Shown here: piece after piece, positions 23,768 to 34,454 of the stretch | Layout of the letters: each line of letters begins with the position of its first letter | Numbering within the stretch: position 1 is the stretch's first letter | Translations under genes and position numbers: made by a program | The notes under the pieces: generated by a model | Told to the model about the DNA's origin: nothing | The model's database searches: none | The model's input: only the letters and a program-made list of their open reading frames with translations | Source: Biscogniauxia marginata | Lineage: Eukaryota > Ascomycota > Sordariomycetes > Xylariales > Xylariaceae | Length of the DNA stretch: 64,000 nucleotides | NCBI GenBank assembly: GCA_022695795.1 | Contig: MU404110.1 | Span: 186,687 to 250,686, forward strand | Direction: 5' to 3'

Positions 23768-24845
23768 CTCGGTTGATAATAGCAGTAATGACGTATGGGA
23801 AGCAAAGGAGATCAGCTTCTCAAAGGAAAGGAAGTTAGCATTGCCGAGGCAAAGCCAAGGGGTATGTTCTGTTTTGCAAAGATAGGCCTAATAGGTATTC
23901 CTTTACTTAACAACAGGCCTCGTCATGATCCAGGGGAGAAAAAGGTGGAAGCCGAGAGTTGAAGTAAGGCGTCATCATATAAGTGTCTGGTATCTGGTGT
24001 GTGTGTGTAGGAGGTAGCTTAAGTAAGTAGTGGAAACTCGGGCTGAGGCAAAGCCAGCACCAGCCAAGGCGAGTCAGCCAACCGGAGGATAACAGCGCAG
24101 ATGTGCAGCCAAAAATCCACTTCAGTGACTTTCCTGATGTGGTCTAGCCTGATCCGGGGAACGATAGCGATGCGCAGGTCCACAGGTCCCTGCACGGTCC
24201 ACTGCAGCTAGTGTATAAAAATCCGCTTACCTCTATCTGACCTCTGTTAACGACTGGCTTTGGGCCTCGTTAGGTTTTCAAGGCCAAGGGTATATTTACG
24301 TAGTCATATTGGATTGGATGGTTACATTTTTTATCGGAAAAAAAAGGGAGCCAAAATGATAGATGGACAAAAGGAAGTAAATCGACTGGCCAGTCTTATA
24401 CAAGTAAACGTCAATCATTACAATCGGCTTTATTGCCATTGTCAAGCTACATAGGTACCTGGCTATACCTCAAGTTATGTAGGTCAGTGAACAGCTGTGA
24501 GCAGCTGCCACTGCATTGAAACCGATCTTCAGAAGGCACGATGAGTCTTCATTCAAATAAGCTTTTTTTTTCTGCTTCGGGTCCTGAGTGTGACCACTAT
24601 CAGGCAATCTATTCATAAGCCCACTTAGGTAGGTAGGTTGCTCCAATTGAACTAAGCGGGGAGTCAGCTTCTAGGTACCTGAGTTATAACATTGGAATAG
24701 CGCCACAAGCAACAACAAGAAATCATCATCATTTTCTCAACAACTAAAAACCTGCGCTTATACGCAAACCTGAGCAGCCACTGGAACCTGCTTCGGTTTT
24801 CATCTACAATCCCACAAGCCAATCCCGTGGTGGGAGCTATCCAAG
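23768..24845. promoter_or_regulatory. Divergent intergenic region between TAG1 and ornithine carbamoyltransferase
   Basis: About 1.1 kb holding both promoters. One-mismatch versions of the GCN4/CPC-1 box (TGASTCA) occur at 24070-24076, 24542-24548 and 24660-24666. GGTACC words occur at 24456 and 24675, with a TAGGTAGGTAGG run near 24627. No perfect box was found here. Confidence 0.4.
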
Positions 24846-26016
24846 ATGCGGTCTTCAGCATTTAAGCTAGCCAGAAGCGCTGTACGCAGCATTCCCGTGA
24901 GGGCCTATACAACTCAGTCCAGCAAGGTTCGCCACCTCTTGACAATTGGTGACCTTTCGCCCGCAGAGCTATCCAAATTGGTGCTGAGTGCAGCGGCACA
25001 CAAAAACTCTGTCAAAAATGGCGATGGCCACGGAGCCCTGAAGCCGGACCTGGCCGGAAAGACCGTGGCTATGATATTTAGCAAGAGGAGCACCCGGACC
25101 CGCGTGTCCACGGAAGCTGCTGTAACTTTGCTGGGAGGCCATCCTATGTTCCTTGGGAGGGACGACATCCAGCTAGGTGTAAGTGCGTCCGTAGCAACAC
25201 TCGATCGTCCATGATGACTCACTAGCAATCCAGGTGAATGAATCACTGTATGATACCTCCAAAGTCATCTCGTCAATGACGTCCTGTATCGTAGCCCGGG
25301 TTGGCCATCACCGCGAAATTGCAGAGTTGGCCATACCCTCTAGTGTCCCCGTTATCAATGCCTTGTCGAATGACTTCCACCCGCTTCAAACCATCGCTGA
25401 TTTCCTCACCATCCACGAAGCATTCGTCACGTCAAGCACCGCCGGTAGCAGCATTGTTCCACCTGGGCTGAAGATAGCCTGGGTCGGAGACGCTAACAAT
25501 GTGCTCTTTGATCTGGCAATTGCCTCCTTGAAACTGGGCGTGAAGATCTCCGTGGCCACGCCGCGAGGATACGAGATTCCGCCCCCTATGAAAGACTTCA
25601 TCCAAAGTCACGCTAAAAATACCGAAACGCCTGGGGAACTCGAAGAACATCATGTTCCAGAGGAAGCCGTCAAGGACGCAGATATCATCGTGACAGACAC
25701 TTGGATATCTATGGGCCAGGAGGGGGAGTCGAAGAAGCGGCTGAAGGCTTTCGAGGGCTTCCAAGTAACCAATGACCTGGCTTCCCGAGGCGGAGCGAAA
25801 CCGGATTGGAAGTTTATGCATTGCCTACCTCGCCACCCCCAAGAGGTTGCTGATGAAGTCATGTACTCGCACCGATCTCTCGTCTTTCCCGAAGCGGAGA
25901 ACCGGTTATGGGCGGCTGTTGGTACGTCATACACTACACTTTTACAAGATCTTCATACTGACTTGCTTCTAGCTGCTCTAGAAAGCTTCGTGGTGAACAA
26001 AGGAAAGATTATCTAA
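24846..26016 (+). CDS. ARG3: Ornithine carbamoyltransferase, mitochondrial
   Basis: Catalyses carbamoyl phosphate + ornithine to citrulline in arginine biosynthesis. Exons 24846-25178, 25234-25921 and 25973-26016 give 354 residues. The first ~25 residues are Arg/Ser/Ala-rich without acidic residues, a mitochondrial presequence, in line with filamentous-fungal OTC being mitochondrial (the budding-yeast enzyme is cytosolic). Signatures: carbamoyl-phosphate loop STRTR at residues 82-86; NALSNDFHPLQTIADF; ornithine-side loop ending in HCLPRH with Cys308. The length fits the family. Introns are 55 nt (GTAAGT) and 51 nt (GTACGT), both with clean acceptors; the last exon codes only ~15 residues, ending NKGKII. 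It converges with ILV6, with 355 bp between stop codons. Regulation by cross-pathway control is expected for this gene in fungi, but only imperfect boxes are visible upstream. Confidence 0.97.
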
Positions 26017-26371
26017 TTTTAATGGCCGTGAATGAAATGCCTGGTGACAGCACGAATATCTAGGCCAGTGTCAAACAATGTGTGCATTCAGGTTCGCCAA
26101 ACTATATCGCAGGGAAGCGTACTCTTATCCAAGCTCCCCAGGCTTCTATTTCAGATCATTCCGGCCAGCATGCAATTTTTATATTGTGAAGCTGCGCAAG
26201 AGTCACATGGGTATCCATAAAACATGTCATGTTAAAAGTAATGGATATTTCACTGCAAACTTTCCAGGTAGTTCGCACCGATTAACCTGTATCTAAGCAC
26301 ACGTGTTTTACCTCCACTAAATAATCAAGTGATTGACCACCAACGCCCGATTTCTCAAATGAAGGTCCGTT

Positions 26372-27397
26372 TTATCCAGGAGGCAATTGGCTGGCATCGA
26401 CAACCTCGTCAGCCTCCTTGATCTGGGATTCCTCGTCAGGTCCATACAGGGGAGACCGAGGCAATGCCATCAACCCGGTACGAGTAGATTCTAAAATACC
26501 GAATGGTGCTATCAATTTCAGGAATGAGTCAATTCTCATGGGCTTAGCAGATCTGTCGAGTATTAGTATAAGGGAACTACGCTTGGGTGGTATTATTTCC
26601 ACTTACACCTCGACAATACAACTACTCGTACTAATATCGAGAACCTTGCCCCCAAATTGATGTGTGAAATATGTAATAGATTTCAAGTGTTCATGTTTAT
26701 GTCGGAGAGCTTGGCTGGCCACTATTTTACTCGGATGGAAGTCCTCATCTGTGTTAGGCAAGGACGTATCGTTCGCTTCTTGTCTAACGTCCCCCTCGGT
26801 GGTCATTTCGCGGTGGTGCGCAAGCAACTCTTCGAAATACTCCGGTCCTAGAATATTGATTTTCGCAAGCAGCAGCTCACGCTGGACAAGGGCTGCGTTG
26901 GTGTAATCCAAGACAGCCCAGACGGGGACGAGATCCTCTAGTTGCCGTCGGGCTTGCTCGACCACGCCGTCTTGACCAGTAAGAACAATGGTCATACGAG
27001 ACAGGTCCTCCACCTCTGTGCTACACACTACTAAAGAGTCGATGTTGAAGCCACGCGCAGCAAGAATACCGGAAACTCGCGACAGGACACCCGGCTCGTT
27101 TTGTACGAGGCAGTTGAGGGTATGACGCTTAGGGGGTGTGGTGGAAGGAGTCGGGGTCTCGTAAAGGATATTGGAAACGGCGGACTGGGCCGACCATGAA
27201 GACGGTGTATCATTGGCAGGTAGAGGAGCATGGCGACGGCGAAGGGCCTTGTAAGCAATGGCAGAAGTTGAACTGCTAGTCGAGGTCCATCGCATTGAAG
27301 TCGAGGTCCATCGCATTGACAGTTGAGGGGCGGGCGGCCGCAAACTCGCGCCGACGGCTTGCCAGCAATTGGCTTGAGCAAAAGGACGGAACGCCAT
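26372..27397 (-). CDS. ILV6: Acetolactate synthase small (regulatory) subunit, mitochondrial
   Basis: Regulatory subunit of acetohydroxyacid synthase, the first common step of valine/isoleucine/leucine synthesis. It activates the catalytic subunit and confers valine feedback inhibition. Exons 27397-26607 and 26552-26372 give 323 residues. The N-terminal ~50 residues form an Arg/Ser/Thr-rich presequence containing a near-perfect 21-bp tandem duplication (RWTSTSM twice). The ACT domain begins around residue 92 with HTLNCLVQNEPGVLSRVSGILAARGFNIDSL; a second ACT-like part carries LLAKINILGPEYFEELL; between them lies a ~40-residue insertion typical of fungal Ilv6. The C-terminal exon contains the conserved MRIDSFLKLIAPFGILESTRTG. 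The intron has a GTAAGT donor and a TACTAATAC branch region. It is divergent from the KH gene, with a shared 553-bp promoter region that holds a perfect TGACTCA. Confidence 0.96.
27279..27320 (-). repeat. 21-bp tandem duplication in ILV6 presequence
   Basis: Two adjacent copies (27279-27299 and 27300-27320), 20 of 21 bases alike, in frame, encoding the heptad RWTSTSM twice inside the mitochondrial targeting peptide. Confidence 0.85.
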
Positions 27398-27502
27398 TTA
27401 CCTGATTGTCAATGACAACTCGAGTCCCCTGACGAGAATTGGCGATCCTCAAAGCCTCACAGAGTTTTGGTGGAGTTCAATGGGTAAAGTTGCCCTCCAC
27501 CT

Positions 27503-27509
27503 TGACTCA
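27503..27509. promoter_or_regulatory. GCN4/CPC-1 binding box TGACTCA
   Basis: Perfect match to the palindromic-type bZIP box of general (cross-pathway) amino-acid control, 106 bp upstream of the ILV6 start codon. The site was read from the sequence; control of ILV genes by Gcn4/Cpc1 is established in fungi; activity of this copy is inference. Confidence 0.7.
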
Positions 27510-27950
27510 CGACGAAGCAAAGTATAAAAGCACTTTCCAAAACGTGGGAACTGCGAAATCGGAATTTACTAGGTAGTCAGGTCAGGTGGGGTCATTTCGG
27601 TGGATGGATTATATATTTCACCGTTATTGAGCGCGTCCACCCGTGGACCCACATCACAGGTATGAACCCGACCCTAGGTTGGCCCACTTGCAGAAGTCCC
27701 GTCATGTACCCAAGTACCTTCCCGAGGCTGGCTTTTTTGCAATTGGAATTTCTGCACCTTTTGGCGTTTCCACTTAAAACTTCCTGCAATGCGAATTCCA
27801 GGTAGTCAACCACCTTCGCCCTCTTCGCCATCTCGCTACCTTCCTAGGTTGCATCCTAAGTAGACACAGCTTCTTCGCAACCTACTCAAAGGTTCGCTGA
27901 CAACTCAGTTACATACACTCGCTTTCTCGAGGGGGCCATATTGAGCTAAG

Positions 27951-30118
27951 ATGGACGACACCGAGCGACGCACCGCGAAACGATCGCGATTCGACCAGAC
28001 CGAACCTGAGCCCCGTCGCTCTAGATTTGATCGAAGATCTCGTTCTCCTCCTGCTAAAAAGCTAGACTCTGGTCGTGATCGCAGTCCTGTGGGCAGAGAT
28101 GCAGGCAGCGCGACTCCCGACACCAAGAAAGGCTCGGTAGATGCTGCGGCCGCGGCAGGTTGGTCCATATTCTTGTCGCATACCTTGTTTGTTCGCAAGC
28201 TAATTCTATCATCATAGCTGCCGCCGCTGCTAAGATCAATGCGCAAATCCAGGCAAAGAAGGGCATTCAGCATGTCGATGTTCCGCCTATTAAGTCGGCA
28301 TCGCCCGGGCCCAACGCGTCGACCCCGTCCGGAGGTGGTGGAAACATTAATGGCGAGGTTTACATTGCAGATGGCGACTACATCAAGGACATCGAAGTCA
28401 ATGACCTCCGAAACCGATACCTGCTCACCAAAGGATCCACACAGAAGATGGTAAATAATACCCTTGGTCAATTTCTACTGATTCACTTCAGAGTCCCAGC
28501 CCCGTGACTGGTCGTTCCTAATGTGTCCTCATCGTGTGCGAATGGTCCTGCTTACGTGGAAGCATACTAGCTCGCACATGAGTCCCCTCTGTGGCATCTG
28601 CTGACCTCCGCTGCTTGATTTAGATTAAAGATGAGACCGGAGCTGGTACGATCCACCTTCCAGTTTTCTTATTGATTTAATGTGGTAGAACGATAGTTGA
28701 CTTTGAAAGATGTCACGACGCGCGGCAACTATTATCCCGATAAGAGCATGGCAACGCCCTCGGTAAGTATGTACGCCCTATAGTAAAGGACTATGAGTTA
28801 ATCTTCTCTAGCACCCTCCTCTTTTTCTTCATGTGACCAGTACCTCAAAGGCTGGGCTTGAGGCGGCCGTCCAGAAGATCGAGGAGATGATGAAGCAAGA
28901 ACTTCCGAGTCTAGTCGATGAGCGACGTTTTCGCCGTCGAGATCAAGAGCATGTGGAGCGTGACGAGCTAGGACGGGTAGGTTTCCTATGACCACTTAAC
29001 ATTGGGAATTCACGGCATCCACTAACATTAGGCAGCGTAAATGGCCTGAGGCGAAGATACCGATCAGCCTCGAGCCCATCCAAGGCTTTAACTTACGTGC
29101 CCAAGTGGTCGGACATGGTGGTTCATACGTGAAGCATATCCAACAAGAGACTGGCTGTCGCGTCCAGATAAAGGGGCGTGGATCGGGATATCTCGAGGCC
29201 TCGACTAATCGGGAGAGTGACGATGAAATGTATTTACACGTTGCGTGAGTTTTTCCTCCCTGATGAGTTGTGTATTTCGTGGCTCACAAATTCCCAGTGG
29301 ACCTGACCCGAAGATGGTCGACAAAGCTAAGGAGCTCTGCGAAGACCTGCTTGCCAATGTTAAGGAGCAGTATGAGGAGTTCAAGGCTCGCCCACCGCGA
29401 CAACATTACGGCGGTCACGGCGGTGGTTATGGGGACCGATCATATGGCGACCGACCCTACGGCGACAGGTCTTATGGTGATAGATCTTACGGTGATAGGT
29501 ATGGGGAGAGATCTGGCAGTCATTCTGGATCCTATGGTGGTTACAGCGGCTATAATAATTCTCCCGCCCCTGGAGCAAATCCTGCTTCACCTGCGCCTGG
29601 CGCAGGAAGCCCTCCCGGAGCAACTAATGACTATGCTGCTCAATATGCTCAGTATTATGGCAGTCAAGATCCTTATGCTGCATATGGCGGTTATCAAGCG
29701 TAAGTCATCCAATCTCCAGGTGTCTCATATATCTACTTACATGCCCTTTAGTTATGTACAATACTATCAGCAGTACTACGCACAGGCTGCACAAGCTGCC
29801 CAGCAGGTCAGTATCGTAATTATTTGTTTACTCTCCCCAATCGTCTTCGTAAATCAGACAATTGCTAACCTACAACGGAATAGGGCTCTCCTGCGCCTCC
29901 GGCTCCTGGTGCCAGTGCTTCACCCCCGCCTCCGCCGCCGCCAACTGAAGCCCCTCCGCCTCCTCCTCCCGGAGGAACTGCACCTCCACCACCTCCGCCC
30001 TCCGGCTCGCCGCCGAATGCTGGAAGTTACGGAGCTGTACGTTGATTCAGACCAATTATCGCTGAATATCGTTATTGACTAACCATACTCACAGGTCCCA
30101 CCACCTCCCGGACTATGA
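27951..30118 (+). CDS. KH-domain RNA-binding protein, KHDC4/BLOM7-like
   Basis: Ten exons: 27951-28158, 28218-28450, 28624-28645, 28710-28762, 28812-28976, 29036-29244, 29298-29699, 29752-29806, 29884-30036, 30095-30118; 507 residues in frame. An Arg/Ser-rich N-terminus resembles splicing factors. A first KH-like module runs over about residues 110-225 (DIEVNDLRNRYLLTKGSTQKM, IKDETGADVTTRGNYYPD, then NPPLFLHVTSTSKAG-like sequence). A second KH module follows at about 235-310, with the GxxG loop in VVGHGGSYVKHIQQETGCRV and IKGRGSGY. Then come five YGDR-type repeats (about 341-375), a Tyr/Ala/Gln-rich part and a poly-Pro C-terminus ending PPPPGL. The tandem-KH layout matches animal KHDC4, implicated in pre-mRNA splicing. 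I reject branch-point-bridging protein Msl5/SF1: the KH surroundings differ and no zinc knuckles are present. Exon 3 is only 22 nt. Confidence 0.87.
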
Positions 30119-30601
30119 GATAGCTTTCATAACCAGCACAACAGGGCAAATGTCTTCGGCGACGCGCCACCCGTGTACCATACAAAATAGCTGAGAATTT
30201 GTGAAAGCATGCATGGCGGGTTCGGGAAAAGTATTATAGCTGGGGACGGTGTTTAGTTCTGTCCTAGCGCAATCTACAGATTGATTCTACTTCCGTTACG
30301 CAGGAAACCACCCAAGCCTGTATAACATGTAAAGCGTAATATGAAATTGCTTATAGGTCAAGTAGGTAGTTAGACCCACCACGCGAATTAAAATGGAACT
30401 CGTTGGCGCAGTTGTTATCGATAAGGACAAGAACCGTACGCATGTGAAGTTTGAACTTAGTTGCCCGCCGCAGCCTGCAGATGCTCAACTCCTTGATGTA
30501 GGATACTACTACATCAACTATGCAACATTGATGACCAGGCTCCCGAGAACTGATGCAGTTGGGGCGCATGCAGACTCTGCAACGCTTTCACGTTCTGCAT
30601 C
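30119..30601. other. Short spacer between KH gene and TRAPPC13
   Basis: Tandem (same-strand) gap of about 480 bp. A plus-strand frame at 30393-30605 has protein-like composition but no ATG-to-domain logic and no homologue I recognise; most likely 3' UTR and promoter. Confidence 0.45.
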
Positions 30602-31862
30602 ATGAGTCACCAACGATACCCTTCAATTGATCCAAAAGAGCCACACTCTGTTTCTCTAAAGGTCCTGCGGTATGAAGCCCCCATTCTATCGCCGCCCTCC
30701 GTGGTCCGTCGTGTAGTTTACATATGAACTAATAGGAACCCACGCCTCCAGGCTCTCTCGGCCCTCCCTCGTTGTTCAACACCCTCTGACCGCACCTCCC
30801 ACCTCTCCATCTCCCGACTTCGACGACGCAACCCCGATACCGGCCTCGCTCGCCTACCGCGCCACCAGCGACACGACCCAGAGCCCTTTCCTGCTGACGC
30901 CGATCCTGAACCTGCCCCCGTCTTTCGGCTCTGCCTACGTCGGCGAGACGTTCAGCTGCACGCTATGCGCCAACCACGACGTCCCGCCACCACAGCCACC
31001 GCCACCGCCAGACAGCGGCGGTGATTCGTCCCTCGCCCCGGCTAGCCAGCAGCAGCAGGCGAAGAAGAAATTCACACGCGATGTGCGCATCGAGGCGGAG
31101 ATGAAGACGCCGAGCTCGAGCGCGCCGCAGAAGCTCGTCCTGACGCCGCTACCGCCGCCGCCGCCGTCCGAAGAAGACGGCGACGAAGATGGTTCTTCTA
31201 CTAAGGGCGGTAGCAATAGTCATAATAATAACAAGAACGACGGCACGGATCTCGATCCGGGACAGACGCTCCAGAAGATCGTTAATTTCGATCTCAAGGA
31301 GGAAGGGAACCACGTGCTCGCCGTCACGGTGAGCTACTACGAGGCGACCGAGACGTCGGGCCGCACGCGCACCTTCCGCAAGCTGTACCAGTTCATCTGC
31401 AAGGGCTCGCTGATCGTGAGGACGAAGGTCGGGTCGCTGCCTTCGCCGCCGTCGGTACAGGACCGGCAGTCCGGCAGCCAGACGGATGAGCAGAAGAAGA
31501 TAAGCGGAAGCAGGAGGCGGTGGGTCATGGAGGCGCAGCTCGAGAACTGCTCCGAGGACGTGATGCAGCTGGAGCGCGTGGGGCTCGACCTCGAGCCCGG
31601 CCTCCGGTACCGGGACTGCAACTGGGAGGTCAGCGGCAGCGACAAGCCCGTGCTGCACCCGGGCGAGGTCGAGCAGTGCTGCTTCGTCGTCGAGGAGAAG
31701 GGGGCGGATGGGGAAGACGACGACGGATCCGGGCCCGGGCACGGGCCCGAGGAGAAGGACGGGAGGATCGTGTTCGGCGTGCTGGGTATCGGCTGGAGGA
31801 GCGAAATGGGGAATAAGGGGTTCTTGTCTACGGGTAAGCTGGGCGCGAGGGTGGCGAGGTGA
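30602..31862 (+). CDS. TRAPPC13: TRAPP complex subunit TRAPPC13 (DUF974)
   Basis: Component of the TRAPPII/III-type tethering complex, a Rab exchange factor acting in Golgi and autophagy traffic. Exons 30602-30669 and 30752-31862 (82-nt intron, GTATGA donor, GAACTAATA branch) give 392 residues. The start context is MSHQRYPSIDPKEPHSVSLKVLRLSRPSL, the usual DUF974 opening, cut here by the intron after LKVLR. The middle has SAYVGETFSCTLCANHD, then a Pro/Gln/Asp-rich insertion (about 125-190) longer than in animals, then immunoglobulin-like parts with ILNFDLKEEGNHVLAVTVSY-like sequence (here KIVNFDLKEEGNHVLAVTVSY is one run across the domain core) and YQFICKGSLIVRTKV. The end, GVLGIGWRSEMGNKG, is the conserved closing motif. 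It is GC-rich, giving long spurious antisense frames. The neighbouring KH gene is on the same strand. Confidence 0.92.
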
Positions 31863-32746
31863 GAGAGAGAGAGAGTTATCTGATTGTCTTTCTGGCTGTC
31901 TGGCTGGGCTGGGCTATGTGGTGTTGGAAGGATGGCAGGATGGAAGGATGGGGGTGATACTATTCATCAACTAACCACATCACATAGATGTGGCTTTCGC
32001 ACCTTAGGTGATGGGCAGATCATACTTGAAGCATGCGAGGATAGTATAGAGCATGGCATATCCGGGGACGTGTACAGATGCTTCGATGCAAGAAACATGG
32101 AGTGTTTTTTTTTTTTATCTCGCGACCAATATATGTATACTTGCCTAAATAGGCCCAATATAAATCCACACAAGTAGCAGGTTCTTTAGAAAGTCTCGCA
32201 AGTCAACAGAGTCGAAGGTATAAATCATGTAGTCATGAAGGACGCCATAATACTCTCCTCTTCTCCCCTTTTTAAGAAATTTAAGCATAGTCTCTATTTA
32301 CGTTACGAAGCTTTCGGTTGCCATTATGAAAAACTTGGTAGAGAAGGTAATAAAGCGTCAACCCAAAAAGAGAAGCAGTACCTAACATATATAGGCTAGT
32401 TCAATACAAAGAGAATAATTAACATGGCTATTACTGTTCAACTTAGAGATACCTATCTATACGTACTGGTCAAAAGCATCTTAGCAAGTATGTAGTCACT
32501 TTAAAGTCTTTGGCCCAGAGCGGATTTTACATTAGGCCATTGGTGCCAGGGAGGTGTCCATCGTGCAAGCAATGTCCTCAAACAAGGAGTAAATACTTTC
32601 TTAGGTATTATACCTAGGTACCTAATGTTTGAGCCTTTCTCTCCATATCACCCTCTGTCGTCGTTTCCACCCCAAGACATGCCTACATGCACGTATGGTA
32701 CAGTATGTATGCATGTTGCTCAGGTCGACAGGGAGAAATTCTTGGA

Positions 32747-32780
32747 TACCTACCTACCTACCTACCTACCTACCTACCTA
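32747..32780 (+). repeat. (TACC)n microsatellite
   Basis: Just over eight uninterrupted TACC tetranucleotide units followed by degenerate copies (AACTACC, CTACC). Confidence 0.9.
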
Positions 32781-33700
32781 ACTACCCCCTACCTATCTAG
32801 CAACAGGAATAAGCAGCCAAGCGTTGGTGGTAGATGAGGCATGTGCATAACGTTAAAGCAGAACCTGTAAAATTCCAACAGCCCATATGCTGTCCTCCCC
32901 AAACGAACGCTCATAAAAAAATTTTTTTTTTATACTATTCCCTCTTCCCCCCCTCCTCCCAAACAAAAAGGGGGGAGGGGCGGCGGGCTATTGCTTCATA
33001 TGCCTTGGTATATCAGTCGAAAGAAAGAAAGAAAAAAGGACGAGTAAGAAATCATTATCGAGTGAGTAATACATTACATGTGATATCTACCAAGTACCCC
33101 TATACATAAGGTAGGTAGTTCTGAGACGCCCCCAAGTTGACCGAATGTCACGCTATACTTGTTAAATCATCGGGAACGCGACATACATTCCTACCTTGGA
33201 AAACCGGCAAAGTTTCATCTCAATGTTTCATTTCACCGCGATCTTGGGGTTTTTTTTTTTCTTGTCCTCCTATTCATGGAAACAGGTTTACATTTTATAT
33301 ATAGAAATATATCGTATCCCATTCCTCCCCCTTTTTCCCCCCCTAGTTACCTAGTCACCCTATCTAAATTTAGCTAGCTTCATTTTATTTAAATTTTGCA
33401 CACCGTGTATTTACGCGTTCCGGTTTAGCGAAACTCCTACATATGCTGCATATCGATCGCATCATGCTGCACAGATTTGAACAGAAAGGGAAAATTAACG
33501 GGAAAAGACAGAGACGCGAAAGGCGGAAGAAGAAAAAGCAAACGGCAAAACATATAAAATATTACGGGCATATAGAAAGCTTCGTTTGCTATACGGAATA
33601 TCCGGCGCTACTAGGACTTTACCTTGCTACTAGGTTAAGGGGGTCCGGCCTCCGGGCCAGTGCTGCCCTTCGGAGGGTCCAGGTCCAATAATAGCTCCGC

Positions 33701-33726
33701 CCCTGATATGATATATCATATCAGGG
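33701..33726. repeat. 26-bp perfect palindrome
   Basis: CCCTGATATGATA followed directly by its exact reverse complement with no spacer. It sits about 70 bp downstream of a GC-rich patch with its own short inverted repeat (GGCCTCCGGGCC region). No flanking element genes are seen. Confidence 0.85.
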
Positions 33727-34296
33727 CATCATTGTCGGGGGATTCCACACTGGGGTTAAAGCTGCTACTATGTAGACCAACAACTTCCAAGCTAGCAGGC
33801 TAGATATAAGCGAGCGCGTATTCGGGGAATGCGTATTAGAACGAGCCGCTTGCGCGTACAGCCTCAAGTGCGCACCCACCGCTCCTCCGTCGGTGGTTTA
33901 CGTAGGCTTCGGATGCGAGGCAAGGGAAAAGGAGGAAAAAGAAAAAAACAAGCTGTCATGCTCTGTAGCACAACTTTGCAAACCACGGGAAAGAAAAGCA
34001 CACGGGGTATGACGAGAACGACTTTTTTTCTCCGACGTGCCTCTTCCCGAGCCGAGCTTAATCAAAGGAAAAGAAAATATATACACTCCAAATTAGGTGC
34101 ATAGGCTATAATCAGCTGAGATATAAGATGGGGTAGGGGAAGGTATCCGCGCGACTAGAAACAACGGTTGGACAAAATTAAGCGCAGTCGATCACTCTCC
34201 AGGCCGCTCTGCTTCCTGAGTCATGATATTGTCGGACGCGGATCTCTCACCATCGGATTATTAATTTTCTGAGATGATCATCTCCAATGAGCCTAC

Positions 34297-34454
34297 CTGA
34301 TTAGTGCCCGGGCTAGCGTTGTTAGCCGTGGCATCGTTGCTGTTCTGGCGCAATGCCTCTCCTATTAGGGGTCCTAGGGGTCCGAGGTCCGAGGCGTAAA
34401 CGGCATCCAGCGCCGTTTCGTATTGATGGAAGCGGGATAGGCATATAGGTATGA
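34297..34454 (-). other. Possible internal exon of an unrecognised minus-strand gene
   Basis: A 158-nt open stretch encodes a peptide of ordinary composition (it includes SRFHQYETALDAVYASDLG). It is preceded, reading leftward, by a long T/C tract and a CTGTCAG acceptor and followed by a CAG/GTAGGC donor. No family is recognised and I could not join it to convincing neighbours, so this is a hypothesis only. Confidence 0.2.

Noticed and set aside
27951..30118. Naming the KH gene branch-point-bridging protein (MSL5/SF1)
   Set aside because: No zinc knuckles and the KH sequence (VVGHGGSYVKHIQQETG, then IKGRGSGY) follows the tandem-KH KHDC4 pattern.
31149..31742. 197-codon minus-strand frame opposite TRAPPC13
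   Set aside because: Same cause; the plus strand is a clear DUF974 protein.
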